Origin: CALBPI01 sp039821645
GTDB lineage: Bacteria; Pseudomonadota; Gammaproteobacteria; Steroidobacterales; Woeseiaceae
Assembly: GCA_039821645.1 (NCBI GenBank)
Contig: JBCBNU010000001.1
Location: 62,001-126,000 of the forward strand
DNA length: 64,000 bases
Reading direction: 5' to 3'
Shown: positions 52,945 to 61,054 of the stretch, piece by piece
How positions within the stretch are numbered: position 1 is the first letter of the stretch
How the letters are laid out: every line of letters starts with the position of its first letter
Translations under genes and position numbers: made by a program
The notes under the pieces: generated by a model
Database searches by the model: none
What the model saw: the letters and a program-made list of their open reading frames with translations, nothing else
What the model was told of the DNA's origin: nothing

Positions 52945-53552
52945 GCCAAACAAGTCTGATTTCGGCATTTTCGACGCCAATTGCCAATGTGCATTGGAAG
53001 GCGGCGGATTCGTTAAACGATGCACTGCGATCCAGCATCCTGGATAGGATGGAGGCGCAGCCTGTGCAACGCAGCAATGTAGGTGGGTGGCATTCAGATC
53101 AAGACCTCCTTGAGTGGCCTGATTCGTCGGTAGCCACGTTTTCTGACCGTCTTTGGGCCGTAATTCACTCGATCAATCAGTCGACATTTGAGGACGGAAA
53201 GGCGCCGCTTGAGGAGCAGATGCGCATTGATGCTTGGGCCAACGTATTGATGCAAGGCGGTTACAACAGTGTCCATGCCCATCCCAACGCGTTGTGGTCT
53301 GGTGTCTATTACGTGACGGACAATGAGTCGATTGACGACCATCCTTTTAGTGGGAAGCTGGAACTGTTGGACCCACGGCCTGCGACGAGTGTTGCGTTTG
53401 CCGAGAGTATGAGGGTCTACGGGCGTTTTCTCGTCAATCCGATCGCCGGCCAACTGGTTGTGTTTCCGTCCTGGCTGCAACACTGCGTTCATCCCTATTT
53501 CGGACATAAGCAGCGAATTGCAATTGCGTTTAATGTCGTCGTGTTGACCTAG
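52941..53552 (+). CDS. 2OG-Fe(II) oxygenase family protein, paralogue 2
   Basis: 203 aa. ISAFSTPIANVHWKAADSLN at the start, then the core NSVHAHPNALWSGVYYVTDN and the distal part LQHCVHPYFGHKQRIAIAFN. It belongs to the same putative oxygenase group as the proteins at 46825 and 53549 but is more divergent. It is the last gene of the PpiC-HupE operon, with ATG 52941 overlapping the third HupE stop. Its end overlaps the convergent third oxygenase by 4 bp. Confidence 0.8.
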   Translation: MSQTSLISAFSTPIANVHWKAADSLNDALRSSILDRMEAQPVQRSNVGGWHSDQDLLEWPDSSVATFSDRLWAVIHSINQSTFEDGKAPLEEQMRIDAWANVLMQGGYNSVHAHPNALWSGVYYVTDNESIDDHPFSGKLELLDPRPATSVAFAESMRVYGRFLVNPIAGQLVVFPSWLQHCVHPYFGHKQRIAIAFNVVVLT

Positions 53553-54175
53553 GAGAACTGCAACACGTAGTCCCAACTCTTCAGGCGCTGTGGCACGGCG
53601 TTGAACGCGAGTGTCATTCTCTCGCTGCCTTGGTTTCGGGGAACCTCATGAAGCAGATAGCTTGGGAACAATACAGCGTCTCCGGGCATTTGGTTGGGTA
53701 CTGCCCAGCGCGGTGCGTTGTAGGCACCAAGTTTGACATCGCGGTGCTCGTTAGTGAAAGCAAAGTCACGCCCACCCATGTTGCGATAGAAAACAGTTCG
53801 GCAACTGGCGTGTGCTTCGGTCAAATACACTACACCAGAAATAAAGCTGTTCGCATGCGAATGTACAGTCTGGTGTCCACCGGGTGCGAGCTGATTAAGC
53901 CATATCTCTTTCGTGATCCAGGGCAGCCGTTCACCGAACAGTAACTCTCCGAACTCGACGATATGCGTTTGCATTGTATCGTCGACTTCGGTGAGCAAAG
54001 GATGTTGATCCGGTGTGCTTACTGCGGAATGCGACAGATCCGACGAGGTCGAGTTGCTCTTGGTCGCGGTCTCTCTGGTGAGTGCTACAAGTTGATCAAT
54101 TAGAGCAGGGTCAACCGCCTGTTTTACCTGCATTAGCGGGACTGCGAATAGGTCGGTGATTTTCGATTCTGCCAT
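53549..54175 (-). CDS. 2OG-Fe(II) oxygenase family protein, paralogue 3
   Basis: 208 aa, close relative of paralogue 1: DLFAVPLMQVKQAVDPALID, then VHSHANSFISGVVYLTEAHA and SYLLHEVPRNQGSERMTLAF. Both end with a similar RLKSWDYVLQFS-type tail. The metal site matches paralogue 1 except for G-to-E after the distal His. It is on the minus strand, converging with paralogue 2, and the EF-hand gene is upstream of it on the same strand. Confidence 0.85.
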   Translation of the reverse strand: MAESKITDLFAVPLMQVKQAVDPALIDQLVALTRETATKSNSTSSDLSHSAVSTPDQHPLLTEVDDTMQTHIVEFGELLFGERLPWITKEIWLNQLAPGGHQTVHSHANSFISGVVYLTEAHASCRTVFYRNMGGRDFAFTNEHRDVKLGAYNAPRWAVPNQMPGDAVLFPSYLLHEVPRNQGSERMTLAFNAVPQRLKSWDYVLQFS

Positions 54176-54206
54176 CTTCGGAAGGGAATGATCTCAGAGG
54201 AACAGA

Positions 54207-54644
54207 CTACTCGCTCGGCGCCAGATCTTCGCGCGATACCTCGCCATCGCCGTCTATGTCTATCCGTTCCAGTAGTTGTATGAGAAACGTCCGGTACTCG
54301 GTTCTTGAAATCACGTCGTCACTATTCGAATCGATCCTTTCCCTTGCCACCTGATCGAGCTTTGCGAGCATCTCCCTGCGCCCGGGTTCGAGCGAAGACA
54401 TTTGATACAGGTGGTAGCGAAGAGTCATCGGGTAACGTTGATGTAGTTCACCGAGGTGCTCATCCACCTCTGCGGCCTGGACATAGCCCTCATTGGTGCA
54501 GTCCAGTACTGTGAAAACGGGCGGAATCAGAAATCGAGCCAAGTCAAAATCATCAAATTCGTCCTCGTTGGCGAGTAGCGTACCGGGTACCGCCAGCGCG
54601 AGAAGGCCGAGGATGCAGACTACGTTCCGGCTGCAGTTAGTCAT
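54207..54644 (-). CDS. Exported EF-hand protein
   Basis: 145 aa with a signal peptide (VCILGLLALAVPGTLLA). Calcium-binding-type loops are visible: DCTNEGYVQAAEV (imperfect), DSNSDDVISRTEY and DIDGDGEVSRED, the last canonical with D-x-D-x-D-G. Bacterial exported EF-hand proteins bind Ca2+ and sometimes other metals. Its start overlaps the coiled-coil gene stop by 8 bp, so the two are cotranscribed. It sits between metal-permease and receptor genes. Confidence 0.85.
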   Translation of the reverse strand: MTNCSRNVVCILGLLALAVPGTLLANEDEFDDFDLARFLIPPVFTVLDCTNEGYVQAAEVDEHLGELHQRYPMTLRYHLYQMSSLEPGRREMLAKLDQVARERIDSNSDDVISRTEYRTFLIQLLERIDIDGDGEVSREDLAPSE

Positions 54645-55071
54645 CGCCTTCCTCCGTCAGGAACGGTGCAAAGCTACCAGTGCGCTGTTGGATGTCAGAA
54701 TGCCGTTGCCGATTGGTCGTGCCATCGGCACGTAATGGGTCCGGAGTGAGGTCGTCGGTCGGGTAAAACGGTTGGGCAACCCGTGCGACCGGGCGTTCCT
54801 GCGGTCGGTACGCTTCGTAACCTTGCGCCGGGGGCGATTGTGGTGCCGTATTCGCGCTCTGTTGTACTGATTCGCGCAATTCGCCGATCTGCATGTACAG
54901 GCTGAAGATGTCTTGTTGCACCACCTCAACCGGCGTGTGTAGCTCGCTTTGCTGGCGCTCCAGCTCAGCGATCTCTGACTCAAGAGCGGCAATTCTCGCC
55001 GAGAAGTGTAGTGCGAGGGCCACCACGGTAATCGCAACTAACACTGCACTCCCTTTAGCCAACATCGACAT
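54637..55071 (-). CDS. Membrane-anchored coiled-coil protein
   Basis: 144 aa: one membrane segment (GSAVLVAITVVALALHFSA), a coiled coil (ARIAALESEIAELERQQSEL to about residue 70), then a Pro/Gln-rich tail with YRPQERPVARVAQPFYP. No family recognised. GGGAG lies 6 bases before ATG 55071; the longer frame from 55116 is rejected. It is divergent from the TonB receptor and translationally coupled to the EF-hand gene. Confidence 0.7.
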   Translation of the reverse strand: MSMLAKGSAVLVAITVVALALHFSARIAALESEIAELERQQSELHTPVEVVQQDIFSLYMQIGELRESVQQSANTAPQSPPAQGYEAYRPQERPVARVAQPFYPTDDLTPDPLRADGTTNRQRHSDIQQRTGSFAPFLTEEGDD

Positions 55072-55194
55072 TGTTGTCTCCCGTTTTTTACAAACGTTAA
55101 TCCTGTAGCGTGACAATATTGTGACGCTTCCGGCGGGCTGGATTTATAACGCTTCTGTAACACCACCAATGGAATTCTGTGAAATCCTACACGC

Positions 55195-57276
55195 ATGGAG
55201 AATATGTATATCAACAAGAAAAGCGCGCAGAATGATCTCCAGCGGTTTTCCTGGAATGCCGTGTCTCTCAGACTTGCGGTGTTAGCCTGCCTGGCAAGCG
55301 CCAACGCCATTGGCCATGAGGGTGATGATATCGATGAGGTCATCGTCGTCGCTCGGTCAGAACCCCTGGTTGGAGCAGCGATCAGTGCGTCTCAAGGTTC
55401 GGTCGGCTTTGACGATATCCGTTTGCCGCCTTTACTGAGAATTGGGGAGCTTGTCGAGGCAGTGCCGGGAATGGTAGCGACGCAGCACTCGGGTACCGGA
55501 AAAGCCAACCAATACTTCCTTCGAGGTTTCAATCTGGATCACGGAACTGATTTTTCCGCACGGGTAAACGGCGTGCCGATCAATCTCAGAACCCATGGGC
55601 ATGGGCAGGGCTACCTGGATCTCAATTTCATGATTCCTGAACTCGTTGAGCGCACCAGTTATCAGAAGGGTCCCTATCACCCTGATTCGGGTGATTTTTC
55701 ATCGGCGGGTAGTGTGTCCTTCGACTACGTGGACGCCCTTGACACAAACATGCTGAAACTGGGTGTTGGAGACTTTGGTCACCGCCGAGGCCTTGTGGCT
55801 GGAACGCTGAATTTTGATCATGACACACTGACTGCTGCCGTAGACGTGTCGTCTTATAATGGGCCCTGGGATCTTGAGGAAAACGGCGACTACACAAAGA
55901 CTTATTTGTCGTATGCGACGCACCTCGGTCAAGTGAATTCAACATTTTCTCTTTCAACCTACAACGCAGAGTGGTCAAGTACCGACCAAATCCCCATGCG
56001 TTTAATCGAGAGTGGGACGCTGTCGCGTCTGGGCTTTGTCGATCCGGATCTTGGTGGAAATACAGATCGCTATGAGTTGAGAGCGAGATTCGATTTCGAG
56101 AATGCACAGGTCACCACCTATGCAACCCGATACGAATTCAATCTGTTTTCGAACTTTACCTATGAGCTTGATAACCCAGTTGACGGTGATGAATTTGAGC
56201 AGGTCGACCAGCGCAATCGTTATGGGGTTTTCGCGACCGGCAAGCTCCGTGCCGAGTCGAATCTGCCGCTAACGTGGGGCACGGAAGTTCGGATCGATGA
56301 TATCGAAGAAGTCGGGTTGTTTGACACCGCAAGCCGCGAACGGTTGAACACAGTGCGTTTGGATGAGGTGCGACAGCAGTCAACTAGCGCGTGGATAGAG
56401 TCGGAGCTGCGACTCGGTGAGAAGTTTCGCGTGTCCCCGGGTGTTCGTTTCGATCATATGCGCTGGGATGTAGATGCGCTTAGGACATCGAACACTGGCG
56501 ATGGTAGTGACTCGCTGGTGAGCCCAACCCTGAATGCGGCATTTCAGATTGCGGATGCGGTCGAACTCTATGCTAATTGGGGCATGGGCTTCCATACCAA
56601 CGATGTTCGCGGCGCGGAGATCTCCATCGACCCCAGAAGTGGTGAGACTGTGGACCCGGTCGATTCGTTCGTGCGCTCACGCGGTGCGGAACTTGGTATG
56701 CGGTGGGAGCGGGACGAACAATTCAACATTACCGTTACGGCCTTTAATTTAGAGCTCGACTCAGAGCTACTGTTTGTTGGCGATGCCGGTACGACCGAAC
56801 CTGTTGGAAGTAGCACAAGACGTGGCGTCGAACTGAACGCGTTCTGGCAGCCGATGCCTGAAGTCGTATTCAATGCTGGCTACAGCTACACGGATGCCGA
56901 ATTCGATGAAGCGACCGGCGGGGGTGTTGAGATCCCCGGGGCAATAGCAGAATCTGCATCAATGGGTGCAACCTGGGCCTTCATCGAGAACGGATTCGTC
57001 AGCGTTCGTGGGCGATATCTGGGCGATGCCCCACTGATCGAAGATGGCAGCGTTAAGAGCGGTTCATCACTTCTGGTGAATTTGGCGGCAGGCTACCGCT
57101 GGGAACAGGTCGAACTTCGCATAGAGGCCTTCAACCTTACGGACTCCACCGATAACGATATTGCCTATTTCTTCGCATCGCGATTGGGCGATGAGCCAGC
57201 CGATGGTGTCGAGGATATCCATATGCATCCGCTGGAGCCGAGGGCCTTGCGTGCATCGGTAACCTTCAATTTCTAG
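55195..57276 (+). CDS. TonB-dependent outer-membrane receptor
   Basis: 693 aa: signal peptide (LRLAVLACLASANAIG), TonB-box-like DEVIVVA, a plug (LVEAVPGMVATQHSGTGKAN, YFLRGFNLDHGTDFSARVNG, HGHGQGYLDLNF) and a beta-barrel ending RASVTFNF with a C-terminal Phe. The plug His cluster (RTHGHGQG) may bind metal. Near HupE genes it could carry a metal or metallophore (known pairing in Ni/Co uptake predictions; here inferred). No strong ribosome site is seen before ATG 55195; ATG 55204 is possible. Confidence 0.9.
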   Translation: MENMYINKKSAQNDLQRFSWNAVSLRLAVLACLASANAIGHEGDDIDEVIVVARSEPLVGAAISASQGSVGFDDIRLPPLLRIGELVEAVPGMVATQHSGTGKANQYFLRGFNLDHGTDFSARVNGVPINLRTHGHGQGYLDLNFMIPELVERTSYQKGPYHPDSGDFSSAGSVSFDYVDALDTNMLKLGVGDFGHRRGLVAGTLNFDHDTLTAAVDVSSYNGPWDLEENGDYTKTYLSYATHLGQVNSTFSLSTYNAEWSSTDQIPMRLIESGTLSRLGFVDPDLGGNTDRYELRARFDFENAQVTTYATRYEFNLFSNFTYELDNPVDGDEFEQVDQRNRYGVFATGKLRAESNLPLTWGTEVRIDDIEEVGLFDTASRERLNTVRLDEVRQQSTSAWIESELRLGEKFRVSPGVRFDHMRWDVDALRTSNTGDGSDSLVSPTLNAAFQIADAVELYANWGMGFHTNDVRGAEISIDPRSGETVDPVDSFVRSRGAELGMRWERDEQFNITVTAFNLELDSELLFVGDAGTTEPVGSSTRRGVELNAFWQPMPEVVFNAGYSYTDAEFDEATGGGVEIPGAIAESASMGATWAFIENGFVSVRGRYLGDAPLIEDGSVKSGSSLLVNLAAGYRWEQVELRIEAFNLTDSTDNDIAYFFASRLGDEPADGVEDIHMHPLEPRALRASVTFNF

Positions 57277-57359
57277 ATTGTGACTTTTGGCACATGCGGG
57301 CCGTGTTCCGGATCGGTAGCTTGTTGATCAACCCAACTTGATTGACAGGAGGCTGAGCC

Positions 57360-57788
57360 ATGAACCAACCACGTTCCATTCTGATTGCGATTGCAGCAAG
57401 TCTGTCTTGCAACGCGGCCATTGCCGCTGATCTGACGATCGAGGTTTCAGATATCGAGGCGCTGACCGGAGCACTCATGATCGCTATGTACGACTCGGCA
57501 GCCGGGTTCGATGACGGCGAGGCGCCGCCCGTGAAAGCGATGCGTGTGGAAGTCGATGCAGAGACGGTCTCGGTGCCGCTAGCGGAGCTCGCTGAGGGCG
57601 AATATGCGATCAAGCTCTATCACGATGCCAACAACAATGGTGAGATGGATCAGAACATGATGGGCTTGCCGATCGAAGGATATGGCTTCAGTGGCAATGG
57701 CGGCCGGTTCGGACCGCCGGCGTTCGAGGAGGCTGTGTTCGAAGTTCGGGAGGATACGGATAACAAGGTTTCCATCGAGCTTCGCTGA
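57360..57788 (+). CDS. Exported DUF2141 protein
   Basis: 142 aa with a signal peptide (SILIAIAASLSCNAAIA). The mature domain has the DUF2141 pattern: DLTIEVSDIEALTGALMIAM, LAEGEYAIKLYHDANNNGEMD and GLPIEGYGFSGNGG. Function unknown; related proteins are beta-sandwiches resembling transthyretin. AGGAGG lies 9 bases before the ATG. It precedes the carotenoid-oxygenase gene by 24 bp, a common pair in marine bacteria to my knowledge (inference). Confidence 0.87.
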   Translation: MNQPRSILIAIAASLSCNAAIAADLTIEVSDIEALTGALMIAMYDSAAGFDDGEAPPVKAMRVEVDAETVSVPLAELAEGEYAIKLYHDANNNGEMDQNMMGLPIEGYGFSGNGGRFGPPAFEEAVFEVREDTDNKVSIELR

Positions 57789-57812
57789 GCGAACTCCAAG
57801 TAGGGGCAAACG

Positions 57813-59300
57813 ATGAAACGACGTGAATTCCTCGGCGCAGGTCTTGCATCGCTGGCAGCGAGTCAGATCCTGGTATGTCTGGCATCTGAATGGGTCGATT
57901 CGACCTACTCGGGCGCCAGAGATTGGCGGCTAGGGTGGCAGAGTGTCGCAACGCGATCCTATGACCCGTTGCGATTGGAAGTAACCGGCAAGATCCCAGA
58001 GTCACTGTACGGTGTTCTATTTCGAAACGGACCGGCCAAGACAGAACGAGCAGACGTGCGCTACCGACACTGGTTCGATGGCGACGGCATGATTCAGCGC
58101 TTTGCGATATCCGCGGACGGCATTTCGCATACAGGCAGGTTCGTCGACACCGAGAAGTTTGTCGAGGAGGAAGCCGCGGGACGCTTCTTGTATTCGGCGG
58201 CCGGCACCGTGGTGCCAAACGGCAAAGGCAGTCGCAACAATGACTCGGGTAACGTCGCCAATACCGCGTTGTTGCCGTGGAATGGCGAATTGCTGGCTTT
58301 GTGGGAAGGCGGCTCTGCGTATGGCGTTGATCCGGCGACACTGGCGACTCATGGAAGAAAGGACTGGCGCAGCGATCTCACGCATATGCCGTTTTCGGCG
58401 CATCCCTTGGTGGATAAGGACGGGACGCTCTGGAATTTTGGGAGCGCGCCTTACGCGGGTTCGAACGGTGCCATCTTCGTTTACGAAATTGCGCCGGACA
58501 GCACGGTTCGCAACGCCAAGGCGGTGCCGACACCCGCTCGAAGCTATGCGCATAGTTTCCTGATGACCGAACAGTGGCTCGTGATCTATCTTGGGGCGCA
58601 TTTATTTGAGGCGGGTGGCGATACCTTCGTCGATGCGTTTCAGTGGAAGCCGGAAAACGGCAGCCATGTCCTGCTCATCAACAAGAACGATTTATCACAG
58701 CAGCACACGATCGAAGTGCCTCCCGGTTTTGTATTTCATGGAGCGCACGCCTTCGAACAGGGCGATGAGATCGTCGCGAGGGTCAGTCTTTATGACGATG
58801 CAGGTGTGATGGACAGCGGCATGATCGCGTTGATGGACGCCGAGGCAGCCAGTTACCCGGAGTTCTCGCGGGCACATCTTGCGACGCTGCGGATAAACCC
58901 GAAATCGGGGAAAGCCAGTGTCGAGAAAACCGATACGCTCATGGAATTTCCTGGCATCGATTCGCGATTTGTGAATGCATCTACGCCGGTCTTCGGTGTC
59001 GGCCATCGTGATGTTTCGACCCCCACGATTTCAGACGCGATCATTCGCGTCGATCCCGAGTCAGGGAAAGAGCAGCGGTTCGCATTTCCGGATCACCACA
59101 TGGTTGAGGAACCGTTGTTTGTTGCCGACGAGCGCGGTGACAGTGGGTGGCTGATCGGCACCTACCTCAACTACGCAACCGCGCGGTCGGGCGTTTACAT
59201 TCTCGATGCAAAGCACCTTGCGGATGGTCCGGTGGCAACAGCCGAAATGGAGCGTTCGCTGCCGCTCGGGTTCCACGGTTGCTTCGTTGGCGCTGCCTAA
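57813..59300 (+). CDS. Tat-exported carotenoid oxygenase-family protein
   Basis: 495 aa. A twin-arginine signal (MKRREFLGAGLASLAAS) is followed by a seven-bladed propeller with GVLFRNGPAKTE and HWFDGDGMIQRF. The four iron-ligand histidines fit SAHPLVD, YAHSFLM, HGAHAFEQ and GFHGCFV. The family cleaves carotenoids, stilbenes or lignin-type alkenes with Fe2+ and O2. Tat export of the folded metalloenzyme is consistent. The polyene substrate is unknown. Confidence 0.9.
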   Translation: MKRREFLGAGLASLAASQILVCLASEWVDSTYSGARDWRLGWQSVATRSYDPLRLEVTGKIPESLYGVLFRNGPAKTERADVRYRHWFDGDGMIQRFAISADGISHTGRFVDTEKFVEEEAAGRFLYSAAGTVVPNGKGSRNNDSGNVANTALLPWNGELLALWEGGSAYGVDPATLATHGRKDWRSDLTHMPFSAHPLVDKDGTLWNFGSAPYAGSNGAIFVYEIAPDSTVRNAKAVPTPARSYAHSFLMTEQWLVIYLGAHLFEAGGDTFVDAFQWKPENGSHVLLINKNDLSQQHTIEVPPGFVFHGAHAFEQGDEIVARVSLYDDAGVMDSGMIALMDAEAASYPEFSRAHLATLRINPKSGKASVEKTDTLMEFPGIDSRFVNASTPVFGVGHRDVSTPTISDAIIRVDPESGKEQRFAFPDHHMVEEPLFVADERGDSGWLIGTYLNYATARSGVYILDAKHLADGPVATAEMERSLPLGFHGCFVGAA

Positions 59301-59304
59301 CCCG

Positions 59305-59424
59305 CTACAGTCCGCAGGCGGCGGTAGCTGCCGAGGACTTGTAGACGGAGAGGATCTCTTCCGCCTGCTTTTCTTGTTCGGCGGAAAGTGCTGTGTAGCC
59401 GCGGTTGATTGACCAATCACATCG
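59305..59424 (-). pseudogene. Possible C-terminal remnant of a lost gene
   Basis: Between in-frame TAG codons (59425-59427 and 59305-59307) the minus strand reads 39 codons including INRGYTALSAEQEKQAEEIL and YKSSAATAACGL. It looks like a helical protein tail but has no ATG, GTG or TTG and no ribosome site, so it is probably a remnant or chance. Low confidence. Confidence 0.25.
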
Positions 59425-59478
59425 CTACCGAGCTAACATGCGGTCAATTTGACTCGCAAAGAGGCACCGGCGCAAACC

Positions 59479-60999
59479 ATGGCAGATCAGAGCGACACCA
59501 AGACTCCGCTCGAGCGCATGCGCGAACGATACGACGCGGGTAGTGAAAACCACCGATCAGCAGCTATCGACAAGCGACATCGCAAGGGTTGGAGAACTGC
59601 TCGGGAGAACCTCGCCGATCTTGTCGACGCAGATTCGTTTTCGGAATACGGCGCGCTCGCGCTCGCCGCTCAGCGAGGGCGTCGTGATGCGGACGAGCTG
59701 ATTGCGAATACGACAGGCGACGGTGTGATCACCGGGATCGGTACGGTGAATGCCGAGCAATTCGGGGCTGCGGCGTCACGCACAGCACTGGTGATCAACG
59801 ACTACACCGTACTCGCCGCAACACAGGGTTTCTACCACCATCGCAAGATCGATCGACTCCTCGAGATTGCGGCGCGTGATCGCTTGCCGGTTGTCATGTA
59901 TGCCGAAGGTGGCGGTGGGCGGCCCGGTGATACCGACGTTGCGACGCAAGTCAGCGGACTCGATGTGCCGACGTTTGCTCGCTGGGCCAGGGTGGGTTCG
60001 AGGGCGCCACGTATTGCGGTGGCCAATGGCTATTGCTTTGCCGGTAATGGTCTTTTGTTCGGATGCGCCGATTTTCGGATCGCGACCAGAACGGCGTGGA
60101 TCGGTATGGCAGGCCCGGCCATGATTGAGGCGGGTGGACTCGGCAGCTTCGATGCCACCGAAATCGGTCCGGCAGAGACGCACTTCAATCAGGGAACGAT
60201 CGATTTGCTCGCTGACAATGAGGCGGAAGCCACCCGCCTGACGAAGCAGCTTTTGGGGTATCTGCAAGGTGCTTCGGCTGAGGGGCAGGCACACGAACAG
60301 TCATCGCTGCGCGAGGTGCTACCGGCTGATCGGCGCTTTACCTATAGAGTCCGTCCGGCGATCACCACCATCGGCGATAAGGACAGCTTTCTCGAACTTG
60401 GGGCAGGGTTCGGTTCTGCAATGATCACGGGCTTCATGCGCATGGCCGGAAAGCCGGTCGGTGTGTTGGCAAACGATAATCAGTCGAACGCTGGCGCGAT
60501 CGACGCCGACGCGGCTGCGAAAGCCGCTCGCTTTCTCAAGCTCTGCGATGCGAGACATTTGCCCGTACTTTCCTTCATCGATACGCCCGGTTTCATGGTG
60601 GGTCCGGACAGCGAAGCGCAGGCTGCCGTGCGTCACATGACGGATATGTTCACGGCATCGGCGGTGTTCGGCCCACCAATGATTGCGATTGTGCTGCGCA
60701 AGGCCTATGGCCTTGGCGCCATGGCGATGGCGAGAGGCGGATTCAATGAGCCAGAGTTCTGCGCAGCGTGGCCGAATGGCGAGTTCGGCGCGATGGGACT
60801 GGAAGGCGCGGTGAAGCTCGGTTTCCGTAAGGAGCTCGAATCGATTGAGGATGCGGATGAGCGTCAGCGGCAATTCGAGTCGTTGGTGCAACAGCTCTAT
60901 GAGCGGGGTAGCGCGCTTGAGGTTGCCAGCATGCTCGAGATTGATGCGGTCATCGATCCTGCGGATACGAGAGCTGAAATTCTACGCATGGTGCGCTGA
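59479..60999 (+). CDS. Acyl-CoA carboxylase carboxyltransferase (beta) subunit
   Basis: 506 aa carboxyltransferase-type protein: RHRKGWRTARENLADLVD, GDGVITGIGTVN and GGGRPGDTDVATQVSG in the N-terminal crotonase-like half, then NDNQSNAGAIDADAAAKAAR and GFMVGPDSEAQAAVRHM in the C-terminal half. Usual partners carry biotin carboxylase and biotin carrier, but none is nearby. Substrate could be propionyl-CoA, methylcrotonyl-CoA or another acyl-CoA. I chose ATG 59479; a TTG at 59449 is possible. It lies 56 bp upstream of iadA. Confidence 0.87.
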   Translation: MADQSDTKTPLERMRERYDAGSENHRSAAIDKRHRKGWRTARENLADLVDADSFSEYGALALAAQRGRRDADELIANTTGDGVITGIGTVNAEQFGAAASRTALVINDYTVLAATQGFYHHRKIDRLLEIAARDRLPVVMYAEGGGGRPGDTDVATQVSGLDVPTFARWARVGSRAPRIAVANGYCFAGNGLLFGCADFRIATRTAWIGMAGPAMIEAGGLGSFDATEIGPAETHFNQGTIDLLADNEAEATRLTKQLLGYLQGASAEGQAHEQSSLREVLPADRRFTYRVRPAITTIGDKDSFLELGAGFGSAMITGFMRMAGKPVGVLANDNQSNAGAIDADAAAKAARFLKLCDARHLPVLSFIDTPGFMVGPDSEAQAAVRHMTDMFTASAVFGPPMIAIVLRKAYGLGAMAMARGGFNEPEFCAAWPNGEFGAMGLEGAVKLGFRKELESIEDADERQRQFESLVQQLYERGSALEVASMLEIDAVIDPADTRAEILRMVR

Positions 61000-61054
61000 C
61001 ACGGGGTTGTCCTGACGCTACCAACCGTAGCGCCTGCGCACTTGCAGGAGTAGA

